In this document: piece by piece, positions 25,563 through 35,159 of the stretch | Layout: each line of letters starts with the position of its first letter | Numbering within the stretch: position 1 is the stretch's first letter | Assembly: GCA_001586195.1 (NCBI GenBank) | Contig: CP014609.1 | Span: 1,152,001 to 1,216,000, forward strand | Reading direction: 5' to 3' | DNA: 64,000 bases | DNA from: Solibacillus silvestris | GTDB lineage: Bacteria; Bacillota; Bacilli; Bacillales_A; Planococcaceae | Notes under the pieces: generated by a model | What the model saw: the letters and a program-made list of their open reading frames with translations, nothing else | Databases searched by the model: none | What the model was told of the DNA's origin: nothing | Made by a program: the position numbers and the translations under genes

Positions 25563-26369
25563 ATGTACCAGTTCGATCATCTCGTCCATTTTGTTTCATA
25601 TCCAGAACAGACATTGTTAAAATTACAAGAAGAAGGCCTTCATGTAGTGCCGGGAGGAAGCCATGAAGCGTGGGGTACATATAATACACTAAGCTACTTT
25701 GATTTGGCTTATATTGAATTGATCGGCATTGAAAATGAAGAAAAGTTTCAGGAAGCTGCCAATAAGAAGTATTCATTACATGCAAGCTATAAAGAAAATC
25801 GCCGACGTGATGGATTGACGCGTTTTGCTGTTCGTACAACGACAATTGAACATGATGCGAAGCTATTTGCGCAAGCAGGTTTGGAAGTAGTTGGACCGGA
25901 ACGTTATTCCCGAATACGGGAAGACGGCTCTGAAGTAAGCTGGCAACTGCTTTATATTGGTCATCCGAAATCGAAAATTGAATTTCCTTTTTTCATTCAA
26001 TGGGATGAAGCAGATACACTTCGACGCAAAGAACTGACGGACCGCGGTATTATAGCGCAACATCCGTTAGGGAATTTAACGCTTCAGGCTGTCCATTTTG
26101 TTGTACCGAATTTTGATGCAGTGGAGCAAATTGCCCAACTATGTGGTGCGACAATTTTAAAAAAGGTCAATGAGGAAGAGAATGTAGAGTATTCAATTAT
26201 TCTGCTTGATGAAGTGAAGCTTATATTTGTCAAGCCAATCGGTGATGGAGTCGCCTGGGATTATATGCTTGAACATGGCTACGGCATAAAAAAGGTCATC
26301 ATATCAGGTGCGACAGAGCAAAAGCATTTTACAATTGATGGTGCACAATACGAAATTAATAAGAAATAA
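25563..26369 (+). CDS. VOC/glyoxalase-like domain protein
   Basis: A 268-residue protein with two vicinal-oxygen-chelate-like modules. It begins FDHLVHFVSYPEQ and continues with GTYNTLSYFDLAYIELIGIE, as in Glyoxalase_3-type proteins where the first His and later Glu bind metal. The second half starts LTLQAVHFVVPNFDAVEQIA. Function is not known; relatives are annotated only as VOC family. It is alone, with a terminator shared with the cold-shock gene. ATG 25563 follows GAGGTTG. Confidence 0.82.
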   Translation: MYQFDHLVHFVSYPEQTLLKLQEEGLHVVPGGSHEAWGTYNTLSYFDLAYIELIGIENEEKFQEAANKKYSLHASYKENRRRDGLTRFAVRTTTIEHDAKLFAQAGLEVVGPERYSRIREDGSEVSWQLLYIGHPKSKIEFPFFIQWDEADTLRRKELTDRGIIAQHPLGNLTLQAVHFVVPNFDAVEQIAQLCGATILKKVNEEENVEYSIILLDEVKLIFVKPIGDGVAWDYMLEHGYGIKKVIISGATEQKHFTIDGAQYEINKK

Positions 26370-26371
26370 AA

Positions 26372-26409
26372 AAAGCTGTAAACGATGAAAATCTTTCGTT
26401 TACAGCTTT
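26372..26409. terminator. bidirectional terminator between VOC and csp genes
   Basis: AAAGCTGTAAACGA and TCGTTTACAGCTTT form a perfect 14-bp stem with A- and T-rich flanks on both sides. Confidence 0.9.
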
Positions 26410-26411
26410 GT

Positions 26412-26612
26412 CTATTTTTTTATAACATTCGCTGCCTGTGGACCCCGGATACCATCGACTAAATCGAATTCAACCACTTGTCCTTCATCCAGTGAACGAA
26501 ATCCTTCTTCTTGTATGCCAGTAAAGTGTACAAAAACATCTTCACCATCTGCAGATTCTATAAATCCATAACCTTTTTCATTATCAAACCATTTTACAGT
26601 GCCTTGGTGCAT
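26412..26612 (-). CDS. cold-shock protein
   Basis: A 66-residue CspA/CspB-type single-strand nucleic-acid-binding protein. RNP1 is KGYGFIE (residues 13-19) and RNP2 is VFVHF (26-30). Such proteins melt RNA structure and aid translation in the cold or in stationary phase. The ATG at 26612 is preceded on the minus strand by a GGAGGAG-type site. The leader upstream runs into a hairpin-rich stretch at 26744-26869. Which Csp paralogue this is cannot be told. Confidence 0.95.
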   Translation of the reverse strand: MHQGTVKWFDNEKGYGFIESADGEDVFVHFTGIQEEGFRSLDEGQVVEFDLVDGIRGPQAANVIKK

Positions 26613-26743
26613 CCGCTTTCTCCTCCGATACTGTCAAAATCAATTGATGAAACATGAAGATTCCAGAATATTACGAATAAACTATATCCTATAAAGATAA
26701 GAACTGTCAATAATTTGTCGATTTACATCGCTTTTTATATTTA

Positions 26744-26869
26744 ACTTCTATTAGCGTGTAAATAAGACACGCTAATAGAAGTAGCCGCTGGCAGATGTCA
26801 CAGATTTGGTAAGGAGTTCTTTGCGTCAGCGCAAAGCCAAATCTGGACGCAAATACGCTAAAGCGTATT
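26744..26869. repeat. three consecutive perfect hairpins upstream of fhs
   Basis: Hairpin 1: ACTTCTATTAGCGTGT (26744) with ACACGCTAATAGAAGT (26767), 16 bp. Hairpin 2: AGATTTGG (26802) with CCAAATCT (26837), enclosing CTTTGCG (26819) and CGCAAAG (26830). Hairpin 3: AATACGCT (26852) with AGCGTATT (26862). None has a T-tract. They lie upstream of the fhs promoter, between it and the divergent csp gene. They may be a small repeat element or protein-binding sites; no known riboswitch is recognised. Confidence 0.7.
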
Positions 26870-26898
26870 TGATTAATTCAGACAAAACAGACTATAAT
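26869..26898 (+). promoter_or_regulatory. promoter of fhs
   Basis: TTGATT at 26869-26874 and TATAAT at 26893-26898, spacer 18. It lies 33 bases before the fhs ATG and directly after the third hairpin. Confidence 0.6.
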
Positions 26899-26930
26899 AA
26901 AGTGACTACATATAGAAAGCAGGGCAAAGC

Positions 26931-28610
26931 ATGACAACAACTACGAAAAAACCATTATCAGATATTGAAATAGCCAACAAAGCGACAATGAAGCCAATTT
27001 TGGAAATTGCTGAAAATGCACAAATTCCATTAGATGCGGTTGAACAATATGGTCGCTTTAAAGCAAAAATTGATACAAGTAAAATTAGTGGTGAAGCAAC
27101 GGCGAATGTGGTGCTTGTAACAGCGATAAGTCCTACACCTGCAGGAGAAGGGAAATCAACGGTAACAATCGGTTTGGCGGATGCATTGCACCAATTGGAT
27201 AAGCGAGTAATGGTCGCTTTACGAGAACCTTCATTAGGACCGGTAATGGGTGTAAAAGGCGGTGCTACCGGCGGCGGTTATGCACAAGTATTGCCGATGG
27301 AGCAAATCAATTTGCATTTCAATGGCGATTTCCATGCAATTACGACTGCGAATAATGCATTATCTGCATTGATTGATAATCATATCCACCAAGGGAATGC
27401 ATTGAACATTGATCCAAGACGAATTGTCTGGAAGCGTGTACTGGACTTAAATGACCGTGCACTGCGCCATGTAACGGTCGGGTTAGGAGGTCCGATGCAA
27501 GGCGTACCTCGTGAAGACGGATTTGATATTACAGTAGCTTCTGAAATTATGGCCATTTTCTGTTTGGCGACAAGCCTGAAAGATCTGAAACAGCGTTTAG
27601 CACGCATTGTAATCGGTTATACGTATGATCGTAATCCGGTAACTGTAGGTGATTTAGAAGTAGAAGGAGCACTCGCTCTTATTTTGAAGGAAGCAATGAA
27701 TCCAAACTTGGTTCAAACAATTGAAGGCACACCGGCCCTGATCCACGGTGGACCATTTGCCAATATTGCCCATGGATGTAATTCAATTACAGCAACGCAA
27801 ACAGCACGTAAACTTGCGGATATTGTAGTAACAGAAGCAGGATTTGGTTCCGATTTAGGGGCGGAGAAGTTTTTAAATATTAAAGCACGTGAAGCAGGAT
27901 TTAAACCGAGCGCTGTTGTTATTGTTGCGACAATTCGTGCACTAAAAATGCATGGCGGTGTAGCAAAGGCTAACTTAGTGGAAGAAAATGTGGACGCATT
28001 AAAACAAGGTATTGCCAATTTAGCACAGCATGTAGCCAATGTTCGTAACTTTGGGTTAGAGCCGGTAATTGCCTTGAATCGTTTTATTACGGATTCTGAA
28101 CAGGAACTGAAAGCAGTTTTACAATGGGCCGCAGCAAATGAAGTTCGGATTGCCCGCACGAATGTTTGGGAAGAAGGCGGTAAAGGCGGTATTGAGCTTG
28201 CCGAAAAAGTACTCGAAGTAATTGAACAGCCGAATACTTTCCACCATTTATATGATTTGCAAGAAACCGTGGAACAAAAATTAACGAAAATTGTACAACA
28301 GGTGTATGGTGGTGCAGGTGTGCAATTAACGGATGCTGCGAAAAAACAGTTAGCAGTCATCGAAAAAAATGGGTGGGACACTCTGCCGATCTGTATAGCG
28401 AAAACACAATATTCATTATCGGATCAACCAAGCTTAGTAGGCAGACCAACCGATTTCGTTGTTACAATTCGTGAAATTCTTCCGAAGTTAGGTGCAGGAT
28501 TCCTTGTTTGCTTAACTGGGGATATTATGACAATGCCAGGCTTGCCAAAACAGCCGGCAGCACTGAATATGGATGTGGCTGAAGACGGGAGTGCACTTGG
28601 ATTATTTTAA
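26931..28610 (+). CDS. fhs: formate-tetrahydrofolate ligase
   Basis: A 559-residue ATP-dependent 10-formyl-THF synthetase, feeding one-carbon units to purine and initiator-tRNA formylation. The phosphate loop is TPAGEGKST (about residue 67), with the conserved [20 protein letters not shown] following. The length matches the bacterial family (about 555-560). It is a single gene with its own promoter and a terminator at 28684. ATG 26931 follows AGCAGGG. Confidence 0.96.
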   Translation: MTTTTKKPLSDIEIANKATMKPILEIAENAQIPLDAVEQYGRFKAKIDTSKISGEATANVVLVTAISPTPAGEGKSTVTIGLADALHQLDKRVMVALREPSLGPVMGVKGGATGGGYAQVLPMEQINLHFNGDFHAITTANNALSALIDNHIHQGNALNIDPRRIVWKRVLDLNDRALRHVTVGLGGPMQGVPREDGFDITVASEIMAIFCLATSLKDLKQRLARIVIGYTYDRNPVTVGDLEVEGALALILKEAMNPNLVQTIEGTPALIHGGPFANIAHGCNSITATQTARKLADIVVTEAGFGSDLGAEKFLNIKAREAGFKPSAVVIVATIRALKMHGGVAKANLVEENVDALKQGIANLAQHVANVRNFGLEPVIALNRFITDSEQELKAVLQWAAANEVRIARTNVWEEGGKGGIELAEKVLEVIEQPNTFHHLYDLQETVEQKLTKIVQQVYGGAGVQLTDAAKKQLAVIEKNGWDTLPICIAKTQYSLSDQPSLVGRPTDFVVTIREILPKLGAGFLVCLTGDIMTMPGLPKQPAALNMDVAEDGSALGLF

Positions 28611-28683
28611 AATGAAAATATATAGCGACCGACAAGAAATTGCTGTCTGAGGACAAAAAAACGCCTGAGCGATTAATAAAAGT

Positions 28684-28729
28684 AAAAGAAACGTATTCGT
28701 TTGATTATTCATTCGAATACGTTTCTTTT
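28684..28729 (+). terminator. terminator after fhs
   Basis: AAAAGAAACGTATTCG and CGAATACGTTTCTTTT form a perfect 16-bp stem with A/T-rich ends. Confidence 0.9.
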
Positions 28730-28768
28730 ATTTGCTGTGAATATTTAGTTTAAATTTACGTTCGTCCA

Positions 28769-28921
28769 TTAAAACATGATTTGTAGAAGGTTAGTCGCAA
28801 TCATAAAAGTGGCACTTAATCCGTATGCAACCGATCCAATTAAAATTGGTGAAATAACAATTAGTCCCTTACGTTGACTTTCATTCATATTTGGTGCTAC
28901 AGCTTGCATCATTCTTTGCAT
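28769..28921 (-). CDS. 50-residue membrane protein
   Basis: A short gene with ATG at 28921 and a good AAAGGAG site 7-8 bases before it on the minus strand. The product has 50 residues: an N-terminal amphipathic, Met/Gln-rich part (MQRMMQAVAPNMNESQRKG) followed by one long hydrophobic stretch of about 30 residues (from LIVISPILIG to NLLQIMF) that could form one or two membrane helices. I do not recognise the family. It stands alone in the 587-base gap between fhs and the HD gene; the rest of that gap holds the fhs terminator and no other feature I can support. Confidence 0.7.
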   Translation of the reverse strand: MQRMMQAVAPNMNESQRKGLIVISPILIGSVAYGLSATFMIATNLLQIMF

Positions 28922-29197
28922 AATTAACACTCCTTTTCCCTGTTTTATGTTTCCTTATTTCTAGTATATGTCACAAATTTGTAAAAAACAAGCATTTAGT
29001 TCACATTTTGGACAAAAATTATCTCCGCATAATGAAGGATACTTGATTTTTCGTGTAAAAGTTGCTAAGGAGGGGGTTAGGGCAAGTGTGGGGAAGACGG
29101 AATTTTTTAGCAATAAACATGTCAAATAACTGAAGTCATCCTACTTCTCGTGGTAATATAATTATGTAAACTATAAAAAGAAAATGGTGAATGTAAC

Positions 29198-29830
29198 ATG
29201 TCCGAAGTAATCGTACGTTGTGAACAATTAGTAAAAGAAATTTATGAAACAATGGATGCAAGCCATGATTTTCAACATATTGAGCGTGTCTATCAAAACG
29301 CTATGACAATACTGAAATCAGAACCTTTAGCAAGTGGAAAAATCGTGAGTTTAGCCGTGCTGCTGCATGATGTCAGTGACGAAAAATATGCTGTCGATAA
29401 ACAGCAGGAACAGCGGATCCTGGATGAACTTGATTTAACGGAAGAGGAAAAACAACATATCCAAACGGTTATTGCAGAGGTTTCATTTAATGGAGGCAAT
29501 GAACGGGAAATTACAACAGTTGAATCGAAAATCGTCCGGGATGCAGACCGACTGGATGCGATTGGTGCGGTAGGGATTGCGCGGACGTTCGCATACGGTG
29601 GTGCGAAAGGACGCAAGTTATATGATGATGCAGAAGAAGTGCGTGTAAATATGACGAAAGAACAATATCGCAGTCAATCCACAGCCTCTGTTACGCATTT
29701 TTATGAGAAGCTTTTATTATTGAAAGATTTAATGGTAACTGCAAAAGGGCGCGAAATGGCTGAAGAACGTCATGCCTTTATGGTACAATTTTTAGAGCAG
29801 TTAAAAAAAGAAAGAGACGGGATTTCATGA
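29198..29830 (+). CDS. HD-domain phosphohydrolase
   Basis: A 210-residue HD-superfamily metal-dependent phosphohydrolase. It has ASHDFQHIERV (first His) near residue 22, LLHDVSDEKY (the H-D pair) near 57 and RDADRLDAIGAVG near 115. It resembles the YedJ-type hydrolases; the natural substrate is unknown. Its stop overlaps the ABC-F start (ATGA at 29827), so the two are translationally coupled. Confidence 0.9.
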   Translation: MSEVIVRCEQLVKEIYETMDASHDFQHIERVYQNAMTILKSEPLASGKIVSLAVLLHDVSDEKYAVDKQQEQRILDELDLTEEEKQHIQTVIAEVSFNGGNEREITTVESKIVRDADRLDAIGAVGIARTFAYGGAKGRKLYDDAEEVRVNMTKEQYRSQSTASVTHFYEKLLLLKDLMVTAKGREMAEERHAFMVQFLEQLKKERDGIS

Positions 29831-31713
29831 GTCATTTAATCGTATCAAACTTAACAAAAACAGTTGGCGAAAAAACGCTATTTCAAAATATTGAATTTAC
29901 CATTTATGACGGGGAACGTGCAGGATTAATCGGGATAAACGGGACAGGAAAATCTACTTTATTATCGATTATCGCCCGAAAACAAGATGCGGATTCAGTG
30001 GAATTTGACCATCCGAATAAATACCGTATTGCCTATTTGGAACAAGATCCCCAATTTCCGCAAGATTTAACGGTTTTACAAGCTGTATTTAGCGGAGATT
30101 CACCAATATTACAGTTAAACCGTGCCTATGAAGAGGCGGTAGCGGCATTGTCCCAAAATCCGCAATCGGAAAAGCTGCAAAATGAACTATTTCGATTACA
30201 GCAACAAATGGACACGGAAAATGCCTGGGACGTCAATGCTTTGGCAAAGCAAGCATTAACGAAGCTTGGGATCGACATGTTTGACCAGCAAGTAACGAGC
30301 CTTTCGGGTGGACAGCAAAAACGTGTTGCATTGGCAAAAGTATTAATTGAACCGGCAGACTTATATTTACTGGACGAGCCAACAAACCATTTGGATGTCA
30401 CATCGACGGAATGGCTGCAAGAAATGGTAGCACGTCTAAAAGGAGCGGTCATCTTTATTACCCATGACCGTTATTTCCTGGATGAAACAGCAACACATAT
30501 TTATGAGTTGGCAGATAAAACATTATACCGTCATACAGGATCGTATGGGGATTTCCTGGAAGCGCGGGCAATTCGTGAAGAAATGAATGCAGCTTCCCAG
30601 GCGAAACTGCGTAACCGCTACCGTTCGGAATTAAAATGGATACGCCGTGGTGCAAAGGCACGTACAACAAAGCAAAAGGCACGAATTCAGCGTTTCGATG
30701 CATTAGATGAATCAATCGACCGTTCGAATGATCAGACGGATCTGGAATTAGGACTGGCAACAACACGTTTAGGAAAAAAAGTATTGGAATCGGATGGGAT
30801 TTCCAAAGCTTATGGAGACCGAGTCATTATTCAGGATTTCGAATTTTTACTGCAGCACGGGGACCGTATTGGCATAATTGGCGCAAATGGTTACGGGAAA
30901 TCGACACTCCTTAACATGCTTGCAGGGGAAATTGAACCGGACAAAGGTGAGGTCATTGTCGGGTCCACTGTAAAGCGTCTGCATTTCAAACAAGTATTGC
31001 CTGCCATGAATGAAAATGCACGAATGATTGATTATATCCGTGAAGCTTCAAATGATATTACCGATTCTGACGGTGTTCGTTATTCTGCATCGCAAATGCT
31101 TGAACGTTTTTTATTCCCGCTGAACACACACGGGACACCGATCAGCAAGTTATCGGGCGGTGAGCGCAAAAGACTTCACTTGCTTCGTCTATTGATGGAG
31201 CAGCCAAACGTATTGCTTTTAGACGAGCCGACGAATGATTTGGATATCGAAACATTGGGTGTTCTTGAAGATTTCATCGAAAACTTCCCTGGCGTTGTTA
31301 TTACAATCAGTCACGATCGTTTCTTCTTGGACCGTATTGCGAAAAAGCTGTGGATTTTGGATGGAAAAGGCGGTGTATCGGAAAGCCTGGATATCTATAC
31401 CGATTATTTAGCAAAACGCGAGTCCGAGCTGCAACAGGAAGCGAAAGAAATGAAGCTGGAAAAGCCAAAAGTTGAGAAACAGAAATCAGAAAAGAAAAAG
31501 CTATCATTTAAAGAGCAGAAAGAATGGGAATCGATTGCTGATACAATTGCTCAGGTTGAAGAAAAAATTATGACAACTGAAGATGAAATTTCATCAGCTG
31601 GTTCGGACTTTACAAAACTTCAACAACTGACGTCTGATCTTGAAAAACTAAATCAGGAATACGAGCAATTAATCGAGCGTTGGAGCTATTTAGACGAAAT
31701 TGCAAATGGATAG
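29827..31713 (+). CDS. ABC-F family ATPase (Uup/YfmR-like)
   Basis: A 628-residue protein with two ABC domains and no membrane segments. Walker A motifs are GINGTGKST (about residue 37) and GANGYGKST (about 355). Signatures are LSGGQQKRVALAK and LSGGERKRLHLLR, and Walker B motifs are LLDEPTNHLDV and LLDEPTNDLDI. A linker lies between the domains and a charged coiled-coil C-terminus after residue 530. This layout is that of Uup/YfmR, ribosome-associated factors. It is coupled to the HD gene and ends just before cvfC. Confidence 0.93.
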   Translation: MSHLIVSNLTKTVGEKTLFQNIEFTIYDGERAGLIGINGTGKSTLLSIIARKQDADSVEFDHPNKYRIAYLEQDPQFPQDLTVLQAVFSGDSPILQLNRAYEEAVAALSQNPQSEKLQNELFRLQQQMDTENAWDVNALAKQALTKLGIDMFDQQVTSLSGGQQKRVALAKVLIEPADLYLLDEPTNHLDVTSTEWLQEMVARLKGAVIFITHDRYFLDETATHIYELADKTLYRHTGSYGDFLEARAIREEMNAASQAKLRNRYRSELKWIRRGAKARTTKQKARIQRFDALDESIDRSNDQTDLELGLATTRLGKKVLESDGISKAYGDRVIIQDFEFLLQHGDRIGIIGANGYGKSTLLNMLAGEIEPDKGEVIVGSTVKRLHFKQVLPAMNENARMIDYIREASNDITDSDGVRYSASQMLERFLFPLNTHGTPISKLSGGERKRLHLLRLLMEQPNVLLLDEPTNDLDIETLGVLEDFIENFPGVVITISHDRFFLDRIAKKLWILDGKGGVSESLDIYTDYLAKRESELQQEAKEMKLEKPKVEKQKSEKKKLSFKEQKEWESIADTIAQVEEKIMTTEDEISSAGSDFTKLQQLTSDLEKLNQEYEQLIERWSYLDEIANG

Positions 31714-31723
31714 GAGCATAACA

Positions 31724-32845
31724 ATGAAAATTTTATCAATTGAACCAACACCAAGTCCAAATTCAATGAAAGTAATCATCGATCAGGATTTACCATTTGG
31801 TAAAAGCTTTAATTATACAAAAGACAATATTGGTGAGGCATCACCTGAGATGCAAGCCATCTTTGGAGTAGAAGGTGTAAAAGGCATTTACCATGTATCG
31901 AACTTCCTGGCGATTGAACGTAATTCGAAATATGCTTGGGAAAATATTTTAGCCGATATTCGCCGCGCAATTGGCGGAGAGGCAACGGAAAGCACGGAGT
32001 ATGAGATGAATGAGCATTATGGGGAAGTAAATGTGCATGTTCAAATGTACAAAGCGATTCCATTGCAAATTAAAGCATTTGATGGTGAAGGAGAAGTGCG
32101 AATTAGCGCTGGAGACCGTTTCACGACAGCTTTTAAACGTCTGCAATTCAGTGTGACTGACGAAAATTATATTTTTGAACGAAAATGGGTCGATTTTGGT
32201 GTTCGCTATGGCGATAAAGAACAAGTTGTACAAGAAGTGATTAAAGAAGTAGATGCACTTTATCCGCAAGATCGAGTGGAAACTATTGTTCAGTCTGCTA
32301 ACGAACAAGTTGTCACAGCAGCGCATGAGCGTAAAGAAGTGACTTTAGAACAATATGAGCGAGTGGAAGATTGGCAACAACGCTTCCAGCTGTTGGATCA
32401 ATTACCGGATCCGGAAGTAAAGGATATTCCTTTGTTCGAAAAAGCGCTGGAAGATGAGCAAATGTCGATACGACGCCTTGCAACCGTTTATTTAGGGATG
32501 ATTGAAGATGTAGCGGTCGTTCCAGCTTTGACGAAGGCATTGAATGATAAAAGTGCAGCCGTTCGCCGTACAGCAGGCGACTGTATGAGTGATTTAGGAT
32601 TACCGGAATTTGAGACGGCCATGATCGCTGCATTAGGTGACAAAAATAAACTCGTCCGCTGGCGCGCGGCAATGTACTTGTATGAAGCAGGTACAGAGCA
32701 TGCAATTGACGCATTAAAAATGGCGAGTGAAGATAAAGAATTCGAAGTAAAACTACAGGCAAAAATGGCGCTTGCCCGTATTGAAGGCGGAGAAGAGGCT
32801 AAAGGTTCAGTGTGGAAACAAATGACAGAAAGCCGCAAAGCATAA
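31724..32845 (+). CDS. conserved virulence factor C family protein (CvfC/YpgR)
   Basis: A 373-residue protein. The N-terminal 85 residues resemble the NifU/Nfu N-terminal scaffold domain (EPTPSPNSMKVIID, GVEGVKGIYHVSNFLAIERN). The C-terminal part from about residue 240 has HEAT-like repeats (SIRRLATVYLGMIEDVAVVP, AVRRTAGDCMSDLGLPEFE, LVRWRAAMYLYEAGTEHA). This matches staphylococcal CvfC and B. subtilis YpgR. ATG 31724 follows TAGGAG, 10 bases after the ABC-F stop, so the three genes are probably one operon. Molecular function is not established. Confidence 0.88.
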   Translation: MKILSIEPTPSPNSMKVIIDQDLPFGKSFNYTKDNIGEASPEMQAIFGVEGVKGIYHVSNFLAIERNSKYAWENILADIRRAIGGEATESTEYEMNEHYGEVNVHVQMYKAIPLQIKAFDGEGEVRISAGDRFTTAFKRLQFSVTDENYIFERKWVDFGVRYGDKEQVVQEVIKEVDALYPQDRVETIVQSANEQVVTAAHERKEVTLEQYERVEDWQQRFQLLDQLPDPEVKDIPLFEKALEDEQMSIRRLATVYLGMIEDVAVVPALTKALNDKSAAVRRTAGDCMSDLGLPEFETAMIAALGDKNKLVRWRAAMYLYEAGTEHAIDALKMASEDKEFEVKLQAKMALARIEGGEEAKGSVWKQMTESRKA

Positions 32846-32850
32846 ATTTT

Positions 32851-32886
32851 AAGCTGCTAACGAAATAATCGTCAGCAGCTTTTTTG
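32851..32886 (+). terminator. terminator after cvfC
   Basis: AAGCTGCTAACGA and TCGTCAGCAGCTT pair with one mismatch, followed by TTTTT. Confidence 0.85.
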
Positions 32887-32976
32887 TTTATTTAAATTTA
32901 CATTATTTAGTTTGGTAAATGGTATAATTTGAGAATATGGTATATATTTAAAAATATACTAAAGAGAGGTGGGTCC

Positions 32977-34176
32977 ATGATGGAGGAGCTATTGTTGAAA
33001 AATCCTAGCTCTTTAAGCGCTGAGCGTAAAGAGGCACTGTTAAAGTTACTTTATTCCGAACAATGCACTGACTCCATAATATTGAAAAGTGATGATTTTT
33101 ATTTATTTTTTCATGATATTTGGTCACTTTTTGAAATTGGAGAAAAGTATGAAAGTGAAATTGTAGATGGAGATATTAGACTGAAAGAATGGCGAATTTT
33201 TATATTGGAATTTTTTTCTGCCAGAAATTTAGATAAATTGAACTTTGAATACTTAACCAATTCCTCTGTAAAAAAATTTTTTATAGCACTATACATATGG
33301 AAAAAAATTAAAAGAGAATATTTTCTGGATATGCGGAAAACATTGAAGATCGAAAAATTTAACAATGAATTTGTGAAGGAACAAGCCGATAATCAAGTTA
33401 ATAAGGACATTTATCACGAAATGCATTTGAAGATTCAAAATAATTGGTACTTGAATTTATTTAAGTTCAATTCTATTTACGACAGAATTTTCGAAGAAGC
33501 CCTGGAAGAAACCAAAGCGGTAGAACTGCTATTCGGTGACACGATATGGGAAACAATCAGCAATGAGAATTTAAAGAAATTATTGAGTTATATTGAATCA
33601 AGGCACTTTTCAGAAGTTTTGTTTTGGAAAACCAAATTTCAGACAGAACAATTTCTGGAAGTTGGTCTGGATCCGAACAGTACATATGTATTTTGTGTTC
33701 AAAAAGATATATCAATGAAACGCAGCCTTACTTTACAAAAAGGATTGGCACTGGCCGTTTCGGAATTTTCACAAAAACATGAACACAATTTTGTTTTTTT
33801 ACCATTCATAAACGCAATTGATCAGGAAATGATTACACATAAAGATACTACAGATTATAATTATTACTTTGAGCTGGATAAATCATTCGGACTTAAAACC
33901 GAACCGATTAACTATAAAGGTGTGATTAATTATGCCTTTACGATGTTGAAGTTAGAATTATCCCATAGCAGTAGCGGCAAAATCTATTTAATCTGCAATG
34001 AATTACTATTTGATGACTTTCCAAATGAAGAAGATTGGATATCGGCTGTAACCCACTACAAAAAGTTAAAAAATATTGAAATTGTCGTTATTTATATGGG
34101 GGATAAAACAAAACTGCAGCAAATATGGTTTGCAGATAAAATATTGATTCCCCAACAACTGGCCCAATTTAAATAA
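32977..34176 (+). CDS. unknown 399-residue protein, possibly a degenerate VWA domain
   Basis: I do not recognise a named family. The first 230 residues are helical and charged. From about residue 245, YVFCVQKDISMKRSLTLQKG followed by LALAVSEFSQKHEHNFVFLPFINAI resembles the first strand, MIDAS loop and helix of a ViaA-like von Willebrand A domain. The usual D-x-S-x-S is replaced by QKDIS, so metal binding may be lost. The end IEIVVIYMGDKTKLQQIWFA fits the last strand of that fold. Codon use is very AT-rich compared with neighbours. ATG 32977 follows AGAGGTGGG; no MoxR ATPase partner is adjacent. Confidence 0.6.
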   Translation: MMEELLLKNPSSLSAERKEALLKLLYSEQCTDSIILKSDDFYLFFHDIWSLFEIGEKYESEIVDGDIRLKEWRIFILEFFSARNLDKLNFEYLTNSSVKKFFIALYIWKKIKREYFLDMRKTLKIEKFNNEFVKEQADNQVNKDIYHEMHLKIQNNWYLNLFKFNSIYDRIFEEALEETKAVELLFGDTIWETISNENLKKLLSYIESRHFSEVLFWKTKFQTEQFLEVGLDPNSTYVFCVQKDISMKRSLTLQKGLALAVSEFSQKHEHNFVFLPFINAIDQEMITHKDTTDYNYYFELDKSFGLKTEPINYKGVINYAFTMLKLELSHSSSGKIYLICNELLFDDFPNEEDWISAVTHYKKLKNIEIVVIYMGDKTKLQQIWFADKILIPQQLAQFK

Positions 34177-34180
34177 TAAA

Positions 34181-34234
34181 AAATAAACTCTAAATAGTAA
34201 GCGCTTAAATTCAGCCACTATTGAGAGTTTATTT
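34181..34234. terminator. bidirectional terminator
   Basis: AAATAAACTCTAAATAGT and ACTATTGAGAGTTTATTT pair with one mismatch, serving the convergent genes ending at 34176 and 34247. Confidence 0.85.
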
Positions 34235-34246
34235 CTATTTTGGATT

Positions 34247-35140
34247 TTATTGTGAACTACTTGTTTTTACCTTGTTTATGGTTTGTTTAGGATAGAAAAC
34301 GGTGTATAAAATACTTCCAAAAATGAGCACAATTCCAAGCACTTGCAATAAATCTGGTCGGAAGGATAGCAGCAAAGCATCCAATAATATGGCTACTACC
34401 GGATCGACAAATACGAGTACTGAAACGATGACAGTAGGGAGGTCTCGAACACTGTCAAAAAATAAATAGTAGACAAATCCCGTATGGATTAAACCTGTAC
34501 CAAGTATGTAGAGCCAGTTTGTATTCGTTAAACCTTCAAAAGCAGCAAAATCGCAAAATGGGAGCAACAGTATAATCCCGGTAATCGTTTGAATATATGT
34601 TAGTGCATAAGATGACATGCCATGAATGGTTTTACTCGTGAACATTGTCAGTGCATAGCAAATGGCCGAAAGAAGCGCCCATATAAATCCTGAATTCATA
34701 AATTGCGAAACGCTTGTAAAGCTCTCAATACCGATAATGAGAATGCTGCCGAAAAAGCAAATAGCTGTTGCACAAATTGAACGTAGGCCCATTTTTTCTG
34801 CCAAAAACATCGAACCTAAAATTAATACAAATATCGGAGCTAAATTATAAATCGAAATGGCGACTGAAATTGACATAACTTCGAACGCTTTAAATAAAAA
34901 CACCCAGTTTAAGACAAGAAATATGCCGCAAACGATTGTTTTCATCACTTCGCTTCTATTCCAATCTTCTGTTTTATGACCACCTGTAATCAACCACAAT
35001 CCGCCTAAAAAGATTGTCGCACATATACAGCGTACAAAAACGAGTTCCACTGCTGGCAATCCGGTTTGTGTTGTAAAGAAGCCGATAGAGCCGAAAATAG
35101 CCATGGAAATAGTAAGTTTAAGCATCGAACGTACATTCAT
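34247..35140 (-). CDS. EamA/DMT-family transporter
   Basis: A 297-residue ten-helix transporter with two EamA halves. AIFGSIGFFTTQTGLPAVE starts the first half. IYNLAPIFVLILGSMFLAEK closes it, and VFVDPVVAILLDALLLS closes the second. It resembles other small-solute exporters of the family; the substrate is unknown. It is upstream of nothing on its strand, and lies downstream of proA across a 127-base gap holding a degenerate repeat copy. Confidence 0.9.
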   Translation of the reverse strand: MNVRSMLKLTISMAIFGSIGFFTTQTGLPAVELVFVRCICATIFLGGLWLITGGHKTEDWNRSEVMKTIVCGIFLVLNWVFLFKAFEVMSISVAISIYNLAPIFVLILGSMFLAEKMGLRSICATAICFFGSILIIGIESFTSVSQFMNSGFIWALLSAICYALTMFTSKTIHGMSSYALTYIQTITGIILLLPFCDFAAFEGLTNTNWLYILGTGLIHTGFVYYLFFDSVRDLPTVIVSVLVFVDPVVAILLDALLLSFRPDLLQVLGIVLIFGSILYTVFYPKQTINKVKTSSSQ

Positions 35141-35159
35141 ATGATGAACCTGCTTTCTT

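Noticed and set aside
26744-26782. Rho-independent terminator
   Set aside because: Perfect 16-bp hairpin but no T-tract and no gene ending before it on either strand.
27713-28381. 222-codon minus-strand ORF
   Set aside because: Antisense to fhs, Cys/Ser/Ala-rich shadow translation without motifs.
32313-32762. 149-codon minus-strand ORF
   Set aside because: Antisense to cvfC; overlaps another shadow frame and lacks a start signal.
32977-34176. Intact ViaA-type metal-binding VWA protein
   Set aside because: The MIDAS serine pattern is absent and no MoxR ATPase is adjacent; called only as possibly VWA-like.
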